Source: Spongiicolonus versatilis (lineage in GTDB: Bacteria > Pseudomonadota > Gammaproteobacteria > Arenicellales > Spongiicolonaceae). Taken from it: 15,281 nucleotides of DNA. Made by a program: the position numbers and the translations under genes. The notes beneath the pieces were generated by a model that was not told the origin of the DNA, ran no database searches, and was given only the letters and a program-made list of their open reading frames with translations. Where the stretch lies: assembly GCA_028286165.1 (NCBI GenBank), contig JAPYMU010000049.1, positions 1 through 15,281 on the forward strand. The letters run 5' to 3'. Positions 1 through 6,083 of the stretch are shown piece by piece. The first letter of the stretch is position 1, and every line of letters starts with the position of its first letter.

Positions 1-487
1 GCAGATGGCCGGCGGCCTGCGCGGCGAACCACTCGGCGCTGCGCTGCTCGTTGTCCGGCGCGCCGAGTTGGTAAATCACATCGTGGAACCACAACGCCAA
101 TTCGACCGCGTCCGCATCATCAACGCCGCCGTCGACTTGCGCATACGCCAAGTCCAACCGCGCCAAGCAATCGTCGATATGCCCGCCGTTATGATAATGA
201 CGGTGCGGCTCGCGGTAATAAGCGTCCAACCGCGCAAACAACGCCGCGCCGTAATCGGCGTTGCGGCCGGGATTTTGGCCGGGGTTACGGTCGGCGCCGC
301 GGCCGGTGTCGCAACCGAGGTTACGGTCGCCGCCGCGCTCGATGTCGCGGCCGGGATGGCGGCCGGGGTTGCGGTCGATGTCGCGGCCGGGATGGCGGCC
401 GGGGTTGCGGTCACGGTTATGGTCCGCGCCGCGCTCGGCGCCGGCGATGCAACGCGCCCACAACCGGCAAAATCGCGCTTCGTTCAT
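1..487 (-). CDS. HD-superfamily metal-dependent phosphohydrolase (5' part, runs off the window) with an internal R/G/P-rich repeat insertion
   Basis: The open frame runs from ATG at 487 to base 1 without a stop, giving the first 162 residues. After the insertion it reads F-x-x-L-x-x-x-Y-x-EPHRHYHN (residues 84-100), then GGHI (101-104) and a WFHDVIY box (133-139, with the HD pair at 135-136), then DNEQRSAEWF (145-154). This is the pattern of the predicted HD phosphohydrolases similar to COG4339; the natural substrate of that group is not known to me. Residues 26-77 are an arginine, glycine, proline and asparagine-rich repeat, including two perfect copies of DRNPGRHPGRDI, where related proteins pass directly from the N-terminal helix to the PHRHYHN box. 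ATG 487 is preceded by GGAG with 5 bases spacing and by a strong promoter. The C-terminal part is outside the window, so I cannot tell whether the gene is intact. Confidence 0.85.
   Translation of the reverse strand, partial: MNEARFCRLWARCIAGAERGADHNRDRNPGRHPGRDIDRNPGRHPGRDIERGGDRNLGCDTGRGADRNPGQNPGRNADYGAALFARLDAYYREPHRHYHNGGHIDDCLARLDLAYAQVDGGVDDADAVELALWFHDVIYQLGAPDNEQRSAEWFAAQAAGHL
257..412 (-). repeat. In-frame tandem repeat inside the HD phosphohydrolase gene
   Basis: Bases 341-376 and 377-412 are identical 36-base units, each encoding DRNPGRHPGRDI. Bases 257-340 hold more degenerate relatives, with the DRN(P/L)G core recurring at residues 26, 38, 54 and 66. All copies keep the reading frame. 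The segment is strongly charged and probably disordered. Identity of the two units is seen directly; the origin by unit duplication is an inference. Confidence 0.9.
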
Positions 488-492
488 GTCAT

Positions 493-552
493 CTCCGCGC
501 CCCCGCGGTGCTGGCAACCCCGCCATTCTACCCCATCCCGCGCGATTGACAA
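493..552 (-). promoter_or_regulatory. Sigma-70-type promoter and ribosome binding site of the HD phosphohydrolase gene
   Basis: Read on the minus strand, TTGTCA (547-552) and TAGAAT (525-530) are separated by 16 bases, each one mismatch from consensus. The expected transcription start is near 518, giving a leader of about 30 bases. GGAG at 493-496 lies 5 bases before ATG 487. Confidence 0.6.
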
Positions 553-795
553 TCGAAACTCCGCCGCCAATTCACCGCCACGCCTGCAATCCGTTAAGCG
601 GACGTCCAGCGTCCCCCGCTCGTGGGCGAGGGCAGGCTTTTGTTCGACTCCGCGCCGAGTCAATTAAAAGACTCTGGTTTTCAGTGCGATGAAAAATAGT
701 GGCGCTGCGCTCCTTGCCCCGGGTCGTGGCCCGGGACATGCTTTTCTATCGACCGGAAAAATTCGTCGGAAACGGATTTTCGCGCGAGATGAAGG

Positions 796-818
796 GTTTG
801 GAGCAAGACGCTCCAAAC
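796..818. other. Perfect 9-bp hairpin in the intergenic stretch
   Basis: GTTTGGAGC (796-804) and GCTCCAAAC (810-818) are exact complements around the loop AAGAC. No T-run follows on either strand, so it does not look like a simple intrinsic terminator. Function unknown. Confidence 0.5.
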
Positions 819-840
819 AATTGCACTGCGCGCCGGTGTT

Positions 841-878
841 CAAAAAACAGAGAGCCGCGACCGGGGTGGTCGCGGCTC
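841..878 (-). terminator. Rho-independent terminator of the 51-residue protein gene
   Basis: On the minus strand an 11-bp perfect GC-rich stem (arms 868-878 and 852-862, loop of 5 bases) is followed within a few bases by six T (842-847). It lies 47 bases past the stop of the small gene at 926, so it very likely ends that transcript. Confidence 0.85.
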
Positions 879-925
879 GCTGCGGTTGCGCGGTGCGGCG
901 GTCGCCGCGCGGCGCGGGTTGCCGC

Positions 926-1081
926 TTACGGGCGGCGGTTGCCGGGCTCGTCCGGCGCGCCTTGGAAGTAGAGCCGGTATTCCGGCGTGCCCCAGTAGCG
1001 CATCGGGTCCATGGCGACGCGCATGGCCGGGTCGGTTTTCAGGTTCTCACGGAACCGTTGAACCACTTCTGCGTTGCTCAT
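926..1081 (-). CDS. Small protein of 51 residues, function unknown
   Basis: I do not recognise this protein. The frame starts at ATG 1081, preceded by GAGAGG (1090-1095) with 8 bases spacing, and ends at 926. The N-terminal 20 residues (MSNAEVVQRFRENLKTDPAM) look like an amphipathic helix; the C-terminal half is rich in aromatic and proline residues (MRYWGTPEYRLYF) and ends in a polar GAPDEPGNRRP tail. There is no signal peptide, membrane segment or cysteine. A longer start at 1216 would add arginine-rich sequence without an SD and overlap the predicted promoter, so it is less likely. A good SD, a separate promoter candidate and a strong terminator directly downstream argue that this is a genuine monocistronic gene. 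The N-terminal helix loosely recalls Nif11-type leader peptides, but the resemblance is too weak for an assignment. Confidence 0.65.
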   Translation of the reverse strand: MSNAEVVQRFRENLKTDPAMRVAMDPMRYWGTPEYRLYFQGAPDEPGNRRP

Positions 1082-1187
1082 GGTCTTTACCTCTCGGAAG
1101 CGTTGCGTTTTGCCGCCCCCGCCGCGACTGCGTTGCGGCGCATAACGGGCGACCCATGCGCGGTAAGTTAACCGCGCGGCGCGCGTT

Positions 1188-1216
1188 TGTATAGGATTTT
1201 TTCCGGCGCGCGGCAA
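1188..1216 (-). promoter_or_regulatory. Possible promoter of the 51-residue protein gene
   Basis: On the minus strand TTGCCG (1211-1216) and TATACA (1188-1193) are spaced by 17 bases, each 4 of 6 to consensus. It would give a leader of about 100 bases before ATG 1081. Confidence 0.35.
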
Positions 1217-1262
1217 GCCATGTTATACACCACCGACGCGGGCGGAGCGAGGGGCCCCTTAA

Positions 1263-1847
1263 TTAAAAGAGCGGGAAAATTGCCGCGCCGAACAGTGGAC
1301 GGTGCAACGCCGCTAACGCGATATACGCGGCGATGCCGATGCCGATGGCGACGGCGTCCCACTTGGCGGCGGGGACGGCGGTCTCGGTTTTGCTTGCCGG
1401 CGCATCGGTTCCGGCCGCCGGCGCGCGCGGGCGGACGATGTCGAACAGCGCGAAGGCGGCGAAACCGCCAAACAGCAGCAGCGACGCCAATTCGCCGTTG
1501 GCGAGGAGGTGGCCGGCCGCCCACAGCAGCACGCCCAACGACATCGGGTGGCGCGCCGCGCGTTTGATGCGGCAGCGGAAGTTGGCGGCGGCGAACAGGA
1601 TGAACGCGGGGGCCATGAGCGCCGCGGCCGCGCCCGCGCCCCAGGCCGGCGGCCGCCAGAGGTCGATGCGCGGCGACCACGCCATGCCCGCCACCAGCAG
1701 CGCGAGGCCGGCCGCGGCGGTGAGCGAAAACGCGGCTTTGTAGCCGCCCGCGCCGAGTTTGGCGAGCAGTCGCGCGCGCAACCGCGGGGCGGCCGGGAGC
1801 AGGTGGACGCCGAAGAAGACGATGAGGCCGGCGAGGAGATAGGTCAT
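1263..1847 (-). CDS. NnrU family integral membrane protein
   Basis: The 194-residue product has the NnrU layout: an opening hydrophobic segment followed by FFGVHLLPAAPRLRARL, then YKAAFSL, a LWRPP motif, IKRAARHPMSLGVLLWAAGHLLANGELASLLLFG-type core (here split by me as IKRAARHP, LLWAAGHLLANG and ELASLLLFG), and a last hydrophobic helix near the C terminus. Five to six membrane helices are likely. NnrU proteins were found beside denitrification genes in some proteobacteria, but most members sit in unrelated places and their reaction is unknown. Start ATG 1847 is chosen because it directly precedes the conserved first helix; the upstream frame to 1976 is arginine-rich and unlike the family. No clear SD is visible. 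Length matches the family. It is divergent from the SPOR-like gene. Confidence 0.85.
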   Translation of the reverse strand: MTYLLAGLIVFFGVHLLPAAPRLRARLLAKLGAGGYKAAFSLTAAAGLALLVAGMAWSPRIDLWRPPAWGAGAAAALMAPAFILFAAANFRCRIKRAARHPMSLGVLLWAAGHLLANGELASLLLFGGFAAFALFDIVRPRAPAAGTDAPASKTETAVPAAKWDAVAIGIGIAAYIALAALHRPLFGAAIFPLF

Positions 1848-2044
1848 TGGCGTTGCGGTTTTTGCGCCGGCGGGGTGGCTGCGCGCGGGAAGTTCATGGG
1901 CCGGAGTATAGCGGGGTTTTTGTGCGGCGGCGGGGCGGAATTGGTGCTGGCGCACTCGGCGCTGGCGTTTCGGCACTGCCCGGGGCTGGTGCTGGCGGGG
2001 CTGGGGGTGATGGTCGCTGCGGGTGAGGGCGAGGCGATGGACAG
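1848..2044. promoter_or_regulatory. Divergent spacer between the NnrU-family and SPOR-like genes
   Basis: This 197-base GC-rich spacer must carry the promoters of both genes. The only clear hexamer is TATACT on the minus strand (1905-1910), a possible -10 for the NnrU gene, with no good -35 at 16-18 bases. No convincing plus-strand promoter is visible. Confidence 0.3.
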
Positions 2045-2719
2045 ATGAAAAAACTGGTGATTTTCCTGTTGGTGGCGCTCAATGGGGCGCTGTGGTTCGG
2101 TCCGCAACTGGCGGAAATGCCCGGCGCGCCGGCGTGGGTGAAGGCGGCGGTGGAAACCGAGTTGCCCGACCACAACCCGGCCGCCCTGCGCCTGCGCGGC
2201 GACGCCGGGGCCGGGGTGCGGCTGCTGGGCGAGGCCGAGGTGCGGCAGTTGGGCGCGCGGCCGGCCTGTTTGCGCATCGGGCCGTTCACCGGTGACGGCG
2301 CGCTGCAGGCGGCGGCGGCGACGCTGGGCAAACTCGGCATCGCCTTTGAGGCGGTGACGGCGCCGGCGCGGCGGGTGGAATCGTGGCGGGTGTTCCTCGG
2401 CCCGTTCACCGACGAGGCCGAGGTGCAGCGCAACCGCCAGTGGCTCAGCCAGTCCGGCGAGGACGGGCATTTTGTGGTGCGCGAGGACGGCCGGATGCTG
2501 GTGTCCCTGGGCCTGTTCACCCAGCGGCGCACCGCCGCCGCCGAGCAGAGGCGGGTGATGGAAATCCTGGCCCTGGCCCCGCAAATCCGCCGTGAAATGC
2601 GCGGCCTGCCGGGCAGTGGCTGGCTGGAGACCGCCCAGCCGTTGAAACCGGAAGTGCTGCGCCCCGGCGAATGGGGTGACCCCGGCGCATCGGCGAGGGC
2701 GCTGCGCTGCCGGGGGTGA
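2045..2719 (+). CDS. SPOR-domain-like membrane-anchored protein
   Basis: The 224-residue product opens with MKK and a hydrophobic segment (residues 4-18), probably an uncleaved N-terminal anchor. The rest has a SPOR-like pattern: CLRIGPF (75-81), WRVFLGPF (114-121) followed by an alpha helix and a glycine/arginine turn, and LVSLGLF (152-158) followed by a helix. SPOR domains bind glycan strands of denuded peptidoglycan at division sites. In Gammaproteobacteria a small SPOR protein is often found next to a tRNA cluster that starts with tRNA-Thr, and here tRNA-Thr follows after a single base, supporting the assignment. The usual upstream partners birA and type III pantothenate kinase are absent. 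The last 25 residues are low-complexity. No strong SD is visible. Confidence 0.75.
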   Translation: MKKLVIFLLVALNGALWFGPQLAEMPGAPAWVKAAVETELPDHNPAALRLRGDAGAGVRLLGEAEVRQLGARPACLRIGPFTGDGALQAAAATLGKLGIAFEAVTAPARRVESWRVFLGPFTDEAEVQRNRQWLSQSGEDGHFVVREDGRMLVSLGLFTQRRTAAAEQRRVMEILALAPQIRREMRGLPGSGWLETAQPLKPEVLRPGEWGDPGASARALRCRG

Positions 2720-2720
2720 A

Positions 2721-2796
2721 GCCCGCATAGCTCAGGCGGTAGAGCAGCTGACTTGTAATCAGCAGGTCGGGGGTTCGAATCCCTCTGCGGGCTCCA
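2721..2796 (+). tRNA. tRNA-Thr (anticodon UGU)
   Basis: Acceptor arms GCCCGCA (2721-2727) and TGCGGGC (2786-2792) pair fully. The anticodon stem GCTGA / TCAGC encloses the loop CTTGTAA with anticodon TGT at 2754-2756. The T-loop GGTTCGAAT is canonical and CCA (2794-2796) is encoded. The discriminator base is T (2793). The gene starts one base after the stop codon of the SPOR-like gene, so both probably share a transcript that RNase P cuts at this junction. Confidence 0.97.
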
Positions 2797-2825
2797 GTTT
2801 GTCGGTTTGTTATAGTGCGGGGATT

Positions 2826-3815
2826 ATGAGGTTGATGCAGTTTCAGGACGGGGACGCGCGCTTTGTCGGCGCGGTGGCCGGGGATGGGCGGTTGCGGCGC
2901 CTGCGCGGTGTTGAGTCGGTGTTTGCATTGGCCAGGGAAGCGGCCGATGGCGGCGCGGCCCTGGCCGATGTTGTTGCGCGGGCGGCCGGCGAGGCGATTG
3001 AAGAGGAACCATTGTTTGCGCAAGGGAAGGTTCTCTCGCCGGTGGACCATCCGGAGCCTGCGCGGATGATGGTTTCCGGCACCGGGCTGACGCATCTGGG
3101 CAGTGCGCAATCGCGGGACCAGATGCATGCAGATGACCAGGAGGCCGGGACGCTCACCGATTCCATGCGGATGTTTCGCCTTGGCCTGGAGGGCGGCAAA
3201 CCGTCACCGGGCGAGTTTTTCGGCGCCCAGCCGGAGTGGTTTTACAAGGGTGACGGCGGCTGTGTGGTGCCGCCGGGGGCGGATATTGCGCGCCCCGCTT
3301 TTGCCGAGGGCGGCGGTGAGGAGGCGGAAATTGCCGGCGTTTACATCATTGACCGCAGCGGCATGCCGCACCGGATTGGCTTTGTTCTGGGCAATGAATT
3401 TTCCGACCATGTCATGGAGAAACAGAATTACCTGTGGCTGGCCCATTCCAAGTTGCGCCAGTGCGCCATTGGCCCGGAGTTGCTGGCGGGAGATCTGCCG
3501 CGCAACATTCAGGGCCGCTCGTCCATTCGCCGCGACGGCCGGACCATCTGGCAGAAATCTTTTTTAAGCGGCGAAGACAACATGTGCCACAGCATCGCCA
3601 ATTTGGAGCGCCATCATTTCAAGTACGCCGGGTTTTGCCGTCCCGGTGACATTCACCTTCATTTTTTCGGCGCCGCGGCGCTGAGTTTTTCCGATGATGT
3701 GCAAGCCGTCGATGGTGACGAGTTTGTGATTGAGTGCCCGGTATTCGGCCGTCCCCTGGTTAACCGTCTGCGGATTGCGAAGGCGGTGCGCGGGCGCGAT
3801 GTGGGGGTTTTGTGA
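2826..3815 (+). CDS. AraD1/GguC-type enzyme of the fumarylacetoacetate hydrolase superfamily
   Basis: The 329-residue product matches the AraD1/GguC family along its length: VSGTGLTHLGSA (83-94), TDSMRMFRLGLEGG (111-124), QPEWFYKGDG (135-144), GGEEAEIAGVYII (163-175), GNEFSDHVMEKQNYLWLAHSKL (split: GNEFSDHVME 189-198 and QNYLWLAHSKL 200-210), GPELL, LSGEDNMCHSIANLE-HHFKY (248-267) and HLHFFGAAALSF (277-288). The acidic metal site of FAH enzymes is formed by E/D residues in these central motifs. A characterised family member is a 2-keto-3-deoxy-L-arabonate dehydratase; the fold also includes 2,4-diketo-3-deoxy sugar acid hydrolases. Start ATG 2826 avoids the tRNA; a longer frame back to 2676 would run through it. 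ATG 2835 is an alternative, with AGG just upstream. The gene begins 29 bases after the tRNA and may be read from the same transcript. Confidence 0.85.
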   Translation: MRLMQFQDGDARFVGAVAGDGRLRRLRGVESVFALAREAADGGAALADVVARAAGEAIEEEPLFAQGKVLSPVDHPEPARMMVSGTGLTHLGSAQSRDQMHADDQEAGTLTDSMRMFRLGLEGGKPSPGEFFGAQPEWFYKGDGGCVVPPGADIARPAFAEGGGEEAEIAGVYIIDRSGMPHRIGFVLGNEFSDHVMEKQNYLWLAHSKLRQCAIGPELLAGDLPRNIQGRSSIRRDGRTIWQKSFLSGEDNMCHSIANLERHHFKYAGFCRPGDIHLHFFGAAALSFSDDVQAVDGDEFVIECPVFGRPLVNRLRIAKAVRGRDVGVL

Positions 3816-4519
3816 TGGCTGGGGCGGCGGCTTCGGCCGGCCTGGAATCTGCCCGCCCCTTTGAGCGCATCGTGCAGACGATACGCACCCGTATTTTGTA
3901 CGGCGACTATGAGCCCGGGCGCCATGTTTCGGAACAGCAAATCGCCACGGAATTCGGAGTGTCGCGCACTTCGGTGCGCGGGGCGATGCACTTTCTGTGC
4001 GCGGAAGGCGTGCTGTCATTGGTGCCCAACCGAGGGGCGGTGGTGCCGAAATACGACCGCCGCCTGATCGAGAGCACCATTGAAATTGTGGAGCATATGG
4101 AGGCCGCCGCCGGGGAACTTGCGTGCCGGCGCATCGGCGAGGAGAAGGTTGACTGGATAGACTTTCTCACCGGGCAGATGCATGCCGCTTTTAAGCGCGA
4201 GCAACGTTTGCGCTACTACCAACTGAACAAGCAAATCCACGAGGAGATTGTCCAGGCGTCCGGCAACAGCGTTTTGATTGGCGACTATGTCAAATACAAC
4301 AACCGCCTTTACCGCACCCGGTTTCTGCCCGGTGACAATCAAGTCATTCTGGCGTCGGCCATGGAAGAACATCTGAGGATGGTGGATTTGCTGAGAAAAA
4401 GGGACGGCAAAGCCCTGGGCGCGCTTTTGTCCAGGCATCTCAGTCATGCGTGGCGGCGCGCCGGGGTTAATCCGGTGCATGCCGATGCCGCAAATAACCC
4501 CGGGGAGAAAACCGGGTGA
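3815..4519 (+). CDS. GntR family transcriptional regulator, FCD (FadR) subgroup
   Basis: This 234-residue protein has an N-terminal winged helix (about 17-80) with ILYGDYEPGRHVSEQQIA, the recognition helix GVSRTSVRGAM (48-58) and the wing EGVLSLVPNRGAVV (64-77). The C-terminal FCD ligand domain (about 88-212) shows the usual metal/ligand positions N-x-x-x-H (N138, H142), H186 and H208; the first is Asn where Asp is common. Such regulators usually repress sugar acid or organic acid operons and respond to a pathway intermediate. The AraD1 stop TGA overlaps ATG 3815 by one base, so the two are coupled. A GTG at 3812 is possible but less likely. The perfect palindrome ahead of dctP is the probable operator. 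Confidence 0.9.
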   Translation: MAGAAASAGLESARPFERIVQTIRTRILYGDYEPGRHVSEQQIATEFGVSRTSVRGAMHFLCAEGVLSLVPNRGAVVPKYDRRLIESTIEIVEHMEAAAGELACRRIGEEKVDWIDFLTGQMHAAFKREQRLRYYQLNKQIHEEIVQASGNSVLIGDYVKYNNRLYRTRFLPGDNQVILASAMEEHLRMVDLLRKRDGKALGALLSRHLSHAWRRAGVNPVHADAANNPGEKTG

Positions 4520-4556
4520 GGGTTGAGGGGTTCATATGGCATAAATTTTTTTCACA

Positions 4557-4570
4557 AATTGTATACAATT
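4557..4570. promoter_or_regulatory. Palindromic operator, likely for the GntR/FCD regulator
   Basis: AATTGTATACAATT is a perfect 14-base palindrome and contains TTGTATACAA, in the style of GntR/FCD sites (T-x-GT...AC-x-A). It is AT-rich in a GC-rich region and lies between the regulator and the TRAP genes, overlapping the predicted -35. A second, looser dyad (GGAAT ... ATTCC, 4574-4591) with TTGTGATACAT at its centre may be a weaker site over the -10. Confidence 0.7.
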
Positions 4571-4587
4571 AGTGGAATTGTGATACA
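4559..4587 (+). promoter_or_regulatory. Predicted promoter of the TRAP/catabolic operon
   Basis: GATACA (4582-4587) preceded by TGT makes an extended -10; TTGTAT (4559-4564) sits 17 bases upstream as a weak -35 within the palindrome. Binding of the repressor there would block RNA polymerase. The leader then contains AAGGGGG (4611-4617), a strong SD 8 bases before ATG 4626. Confidence 0.5.
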
Positions 4588-4625
4588 TTCCCATGGTCTT
4601 TTCATCACCCAAGGGGGAATTTACT

Positions 4626-5600
4626 ATGAAAAACAATACTTTAATTCTGGCCGCGGCCTGCATTTTTTCGCTGGGGATTGCGCCGGCCGCGCTGGCCCAG
4701 CAGGAGATTGTCTTTGCCGTTGGCGCCAATGTCGGCTCGGTGCAAGGGGACACCGCCCAGGAATTCGCCAGACTTGCCAATGAAAAACTTCGCGGCCGGG
4801 CGAAGATCACCTTCTACCACTCCGGCCAATTGGGCAAGGACAAGGAGTTGATGCAGAAACTCAAAATCGGCAGCGTTCATTTGTCCATGCCGTCTTCGGT
4901 GATGGCCAATGTGGCGCCCGAGTTTGGTGTTTTTGACATGCCGTTTATCATCCGCGACCGCGAGCATCTGGCGCGCGTTGAGGACAAGGTGTTCTGGAAG
5001 CACATTGCCCCCAAAGCGGAGGAGAAAGGCTACCAAGTGCTGGCCATCTGGGAAAACGGCGTCCGCCAGATTACCAACAACACCCGGCCCATCACGACGC
5101 CGGCGGATTTGGCCGGCATTAAGTTGCGCGTGCCGGGAAACAAGTGGCGCGCCGTCATGTTTGCGGAGTGGGGCGCCAATCCGACCAAGATGTCTTTCGG
5201 CGAGGTGTTCACCGCTCTGGAGACCCGGGTCATTGACGGGCAGGAAAATCCGCTGGCGAACATTGATGCGGCGAAATTAAACGAGGTGCAAACCTATCTT
5301 TCCATGACGTCCCACGTCTATTCGCCTTCGTATCTGGTGACCAGCGTGAAAACATGGAAAAAGTTGCCGCGCCGGGTGCGCCGGGTTTTGCAGAAAACCG
5401 CCCGTGAAATGGAATTGTGGGCGCGCGCCGAGGGCCAGCGCAAGGACAACCTCCTGCGGGGCAAAATGCAGGCGGCCGGCATGAAAGTGAACGATGCCGA
5501 CCAGGAATCTTTCATCCGCGCCAGCGCGCCGGTGTATGCAAAGTTCGCCGAAGAGGTGCCCACCGGGCGCGACTTGATTGACGCCGTGCAGGGCCTTTAA
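4626..5600 (+). CDS. dctP: TRAP transporter solute-binding protein (DctP family)
   Basis: The 324-residue periplasmic protein has a signal peptide (1-24, cut after ALA) followed by a DctP domain. The conserved substrate-carboxylate arginine is probably R168 in GIKLRVPGN (164-172), and the family motif GEVFTALETRVIDGQENPLA (192-211) is present, as is WENGVRQITNN (142-152). This family delivers organic acids, often sugar acids or dicarboxylates, to the membrane permease. Start ATG 4626 is fixed by the strong SD and signal peptide. DctQ follows after 15 bases. The neighbouring acid-sugar enzymes suggest an acidic sugar substrate, which is an inference. Confidence 0.95.
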   Translation: MKNNTLILAAACIFSLGIAPAALAQQEIVFAVGANVGSVQGDTAQEFARLANEKLRGRAKITFYHSGQLGKDKELMQKLKIGSVHLSMPSSVMANVAPEFGVFDMPFIIRDREHLARVEDKVFWKHIAPKAEEKGYQVLAIWENGVRQITNNTRPITTPADLAGIKLRVPGNKWRAVMFAEWGANPTKMSFGEVFTALETRVIDGQENPLANIDAAKLNEVQTYLSMTSHVYSPSYLVTSVKTWKKLPRRVRRVLQKTAREMELWARAEGQRKDNLLRGKMQAAGMKVNDADQESFIRASAPVYAKFAEEVPTGRDLIDAVQGL

Positions 5601-5615
5601 CCGGCGCCGCCGCTG

Positions 5616-6083
5616 ATGAGGGTGCGGTCGCTGTTGGACAAGGCGCTGCAGGGCGTTTGCGTCCTGCTGATGCTGGGGCTGGCGGTGATGGTGCTGGCGG
5701 CTGTTCTGTTGCGCACCATCGGCAAGTCGCCGCTCTGGTATGACGAGGTGGCGGCCATTTGGCTGGTATGGCTGACCTTTTTCGCCGCCACCCTCGTCAC
5801 CCTGAGGCGCGCGCACCTGGGTTTTGACGGCGCAATCAAGATAATGGCGCCGCCGCTCCGCCGCATGCTTTTTGTGGTGGCGGAGGCGGCGTCGTTAATT
5901 TTTTACGCGGCCGCCGCGGTTTACGGCTGGCGCGTTTTGGACATTATCGCCGGTGAGACGCTCATCAGTCTGCCGTGGCTGGGGTATGAGGTTGTGCAAG
6001 GGGTGATTCCCGTGACCGCGGCGCTGATGCTCATCTCGCAGTTGCTGAGCGCGCCGGATGCATGGCGGCGCCTGAACGAATGA
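5616..6083 (+). CDS. dctQ: TRAP transporter small permease subunit (DctQ family)
   Basis: The 155-residue protein has four hydrophobic helices (about 15-35, 45-65, 85-110 and 125-148) and the DctQ pattern W-Y-D-E-V with a following WLVWLTFFAA helix (41-58) and RRAHLGFDG (64-72). It pairs with DctM to form the membrane part of the TRAP transporter and couples uptake to a sodium gradient in characterised systems. No clear SD precedes ATG 5616. Its stop TGA overlaps the dctM start in an ATGA junction. Confidence 0.92.
   Translation: MRVRSLLDKALQGVCVLLMLGLAVMVLAAVLLRTIGKSPLWYDEVAAIWLVWLTFFAATLVTLRRAHLGFDGAIKIMAPPLRRMLFVVAEAASLIFYAAAAVYGWRVLDIIAGETLISLPWLGYEVVQGVIPVTAALMLISQLLSAPDAWRRLNE

Larger units (their letters stand above)
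488..925. other. Gene-free stretch of 438 bases
   Basis: It holds the promoter of the minus-strand HD gene (493-552), a 9-bp perfect hairpin (796-818) and the terminator of the 51-residue gene (841-878). The frames open across it on the plus strand have alanine, arginine and glycine-rich translations with no recognisable motif. I see no RNA gene in 553-795. Confidence 0.6.

Noticed and set aside
613..632. GC-rich near-palindrome CCCCCGCTCGTGGGCGAGGG
   Set aside because: The stem is interrupted after 4 bp and no element could be identified.
5..667. Plus-strand 220-residue open frame across the window start
   Set aside because: Its alanine/valine/glycine periodicity comes from the antisense of the HD gene's repeat; the minus strand has clear enzyme motifs, a promoter and an SD.
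1844..2728. Minus-strand 294-residue open frame opposite the SPOR-like gene
   Set aside because: Histidine, proline and arginine-rich shadow with no domain; the plus strand shows signal anchor and SPOR pattern.
2676..2825. Upstream extension of the AraD1-type gene
   Set aside because: It would translate through the complete tRNA-Thr gene; homologous sequence begins at ATG 2826 or 2835.
6062..6079. Earlier dctM start at ATG 6062
   Set aside because: It would overlap dctQ by 22 bases; ATG 6080 gives the ATGA junction and the usual N terminus.
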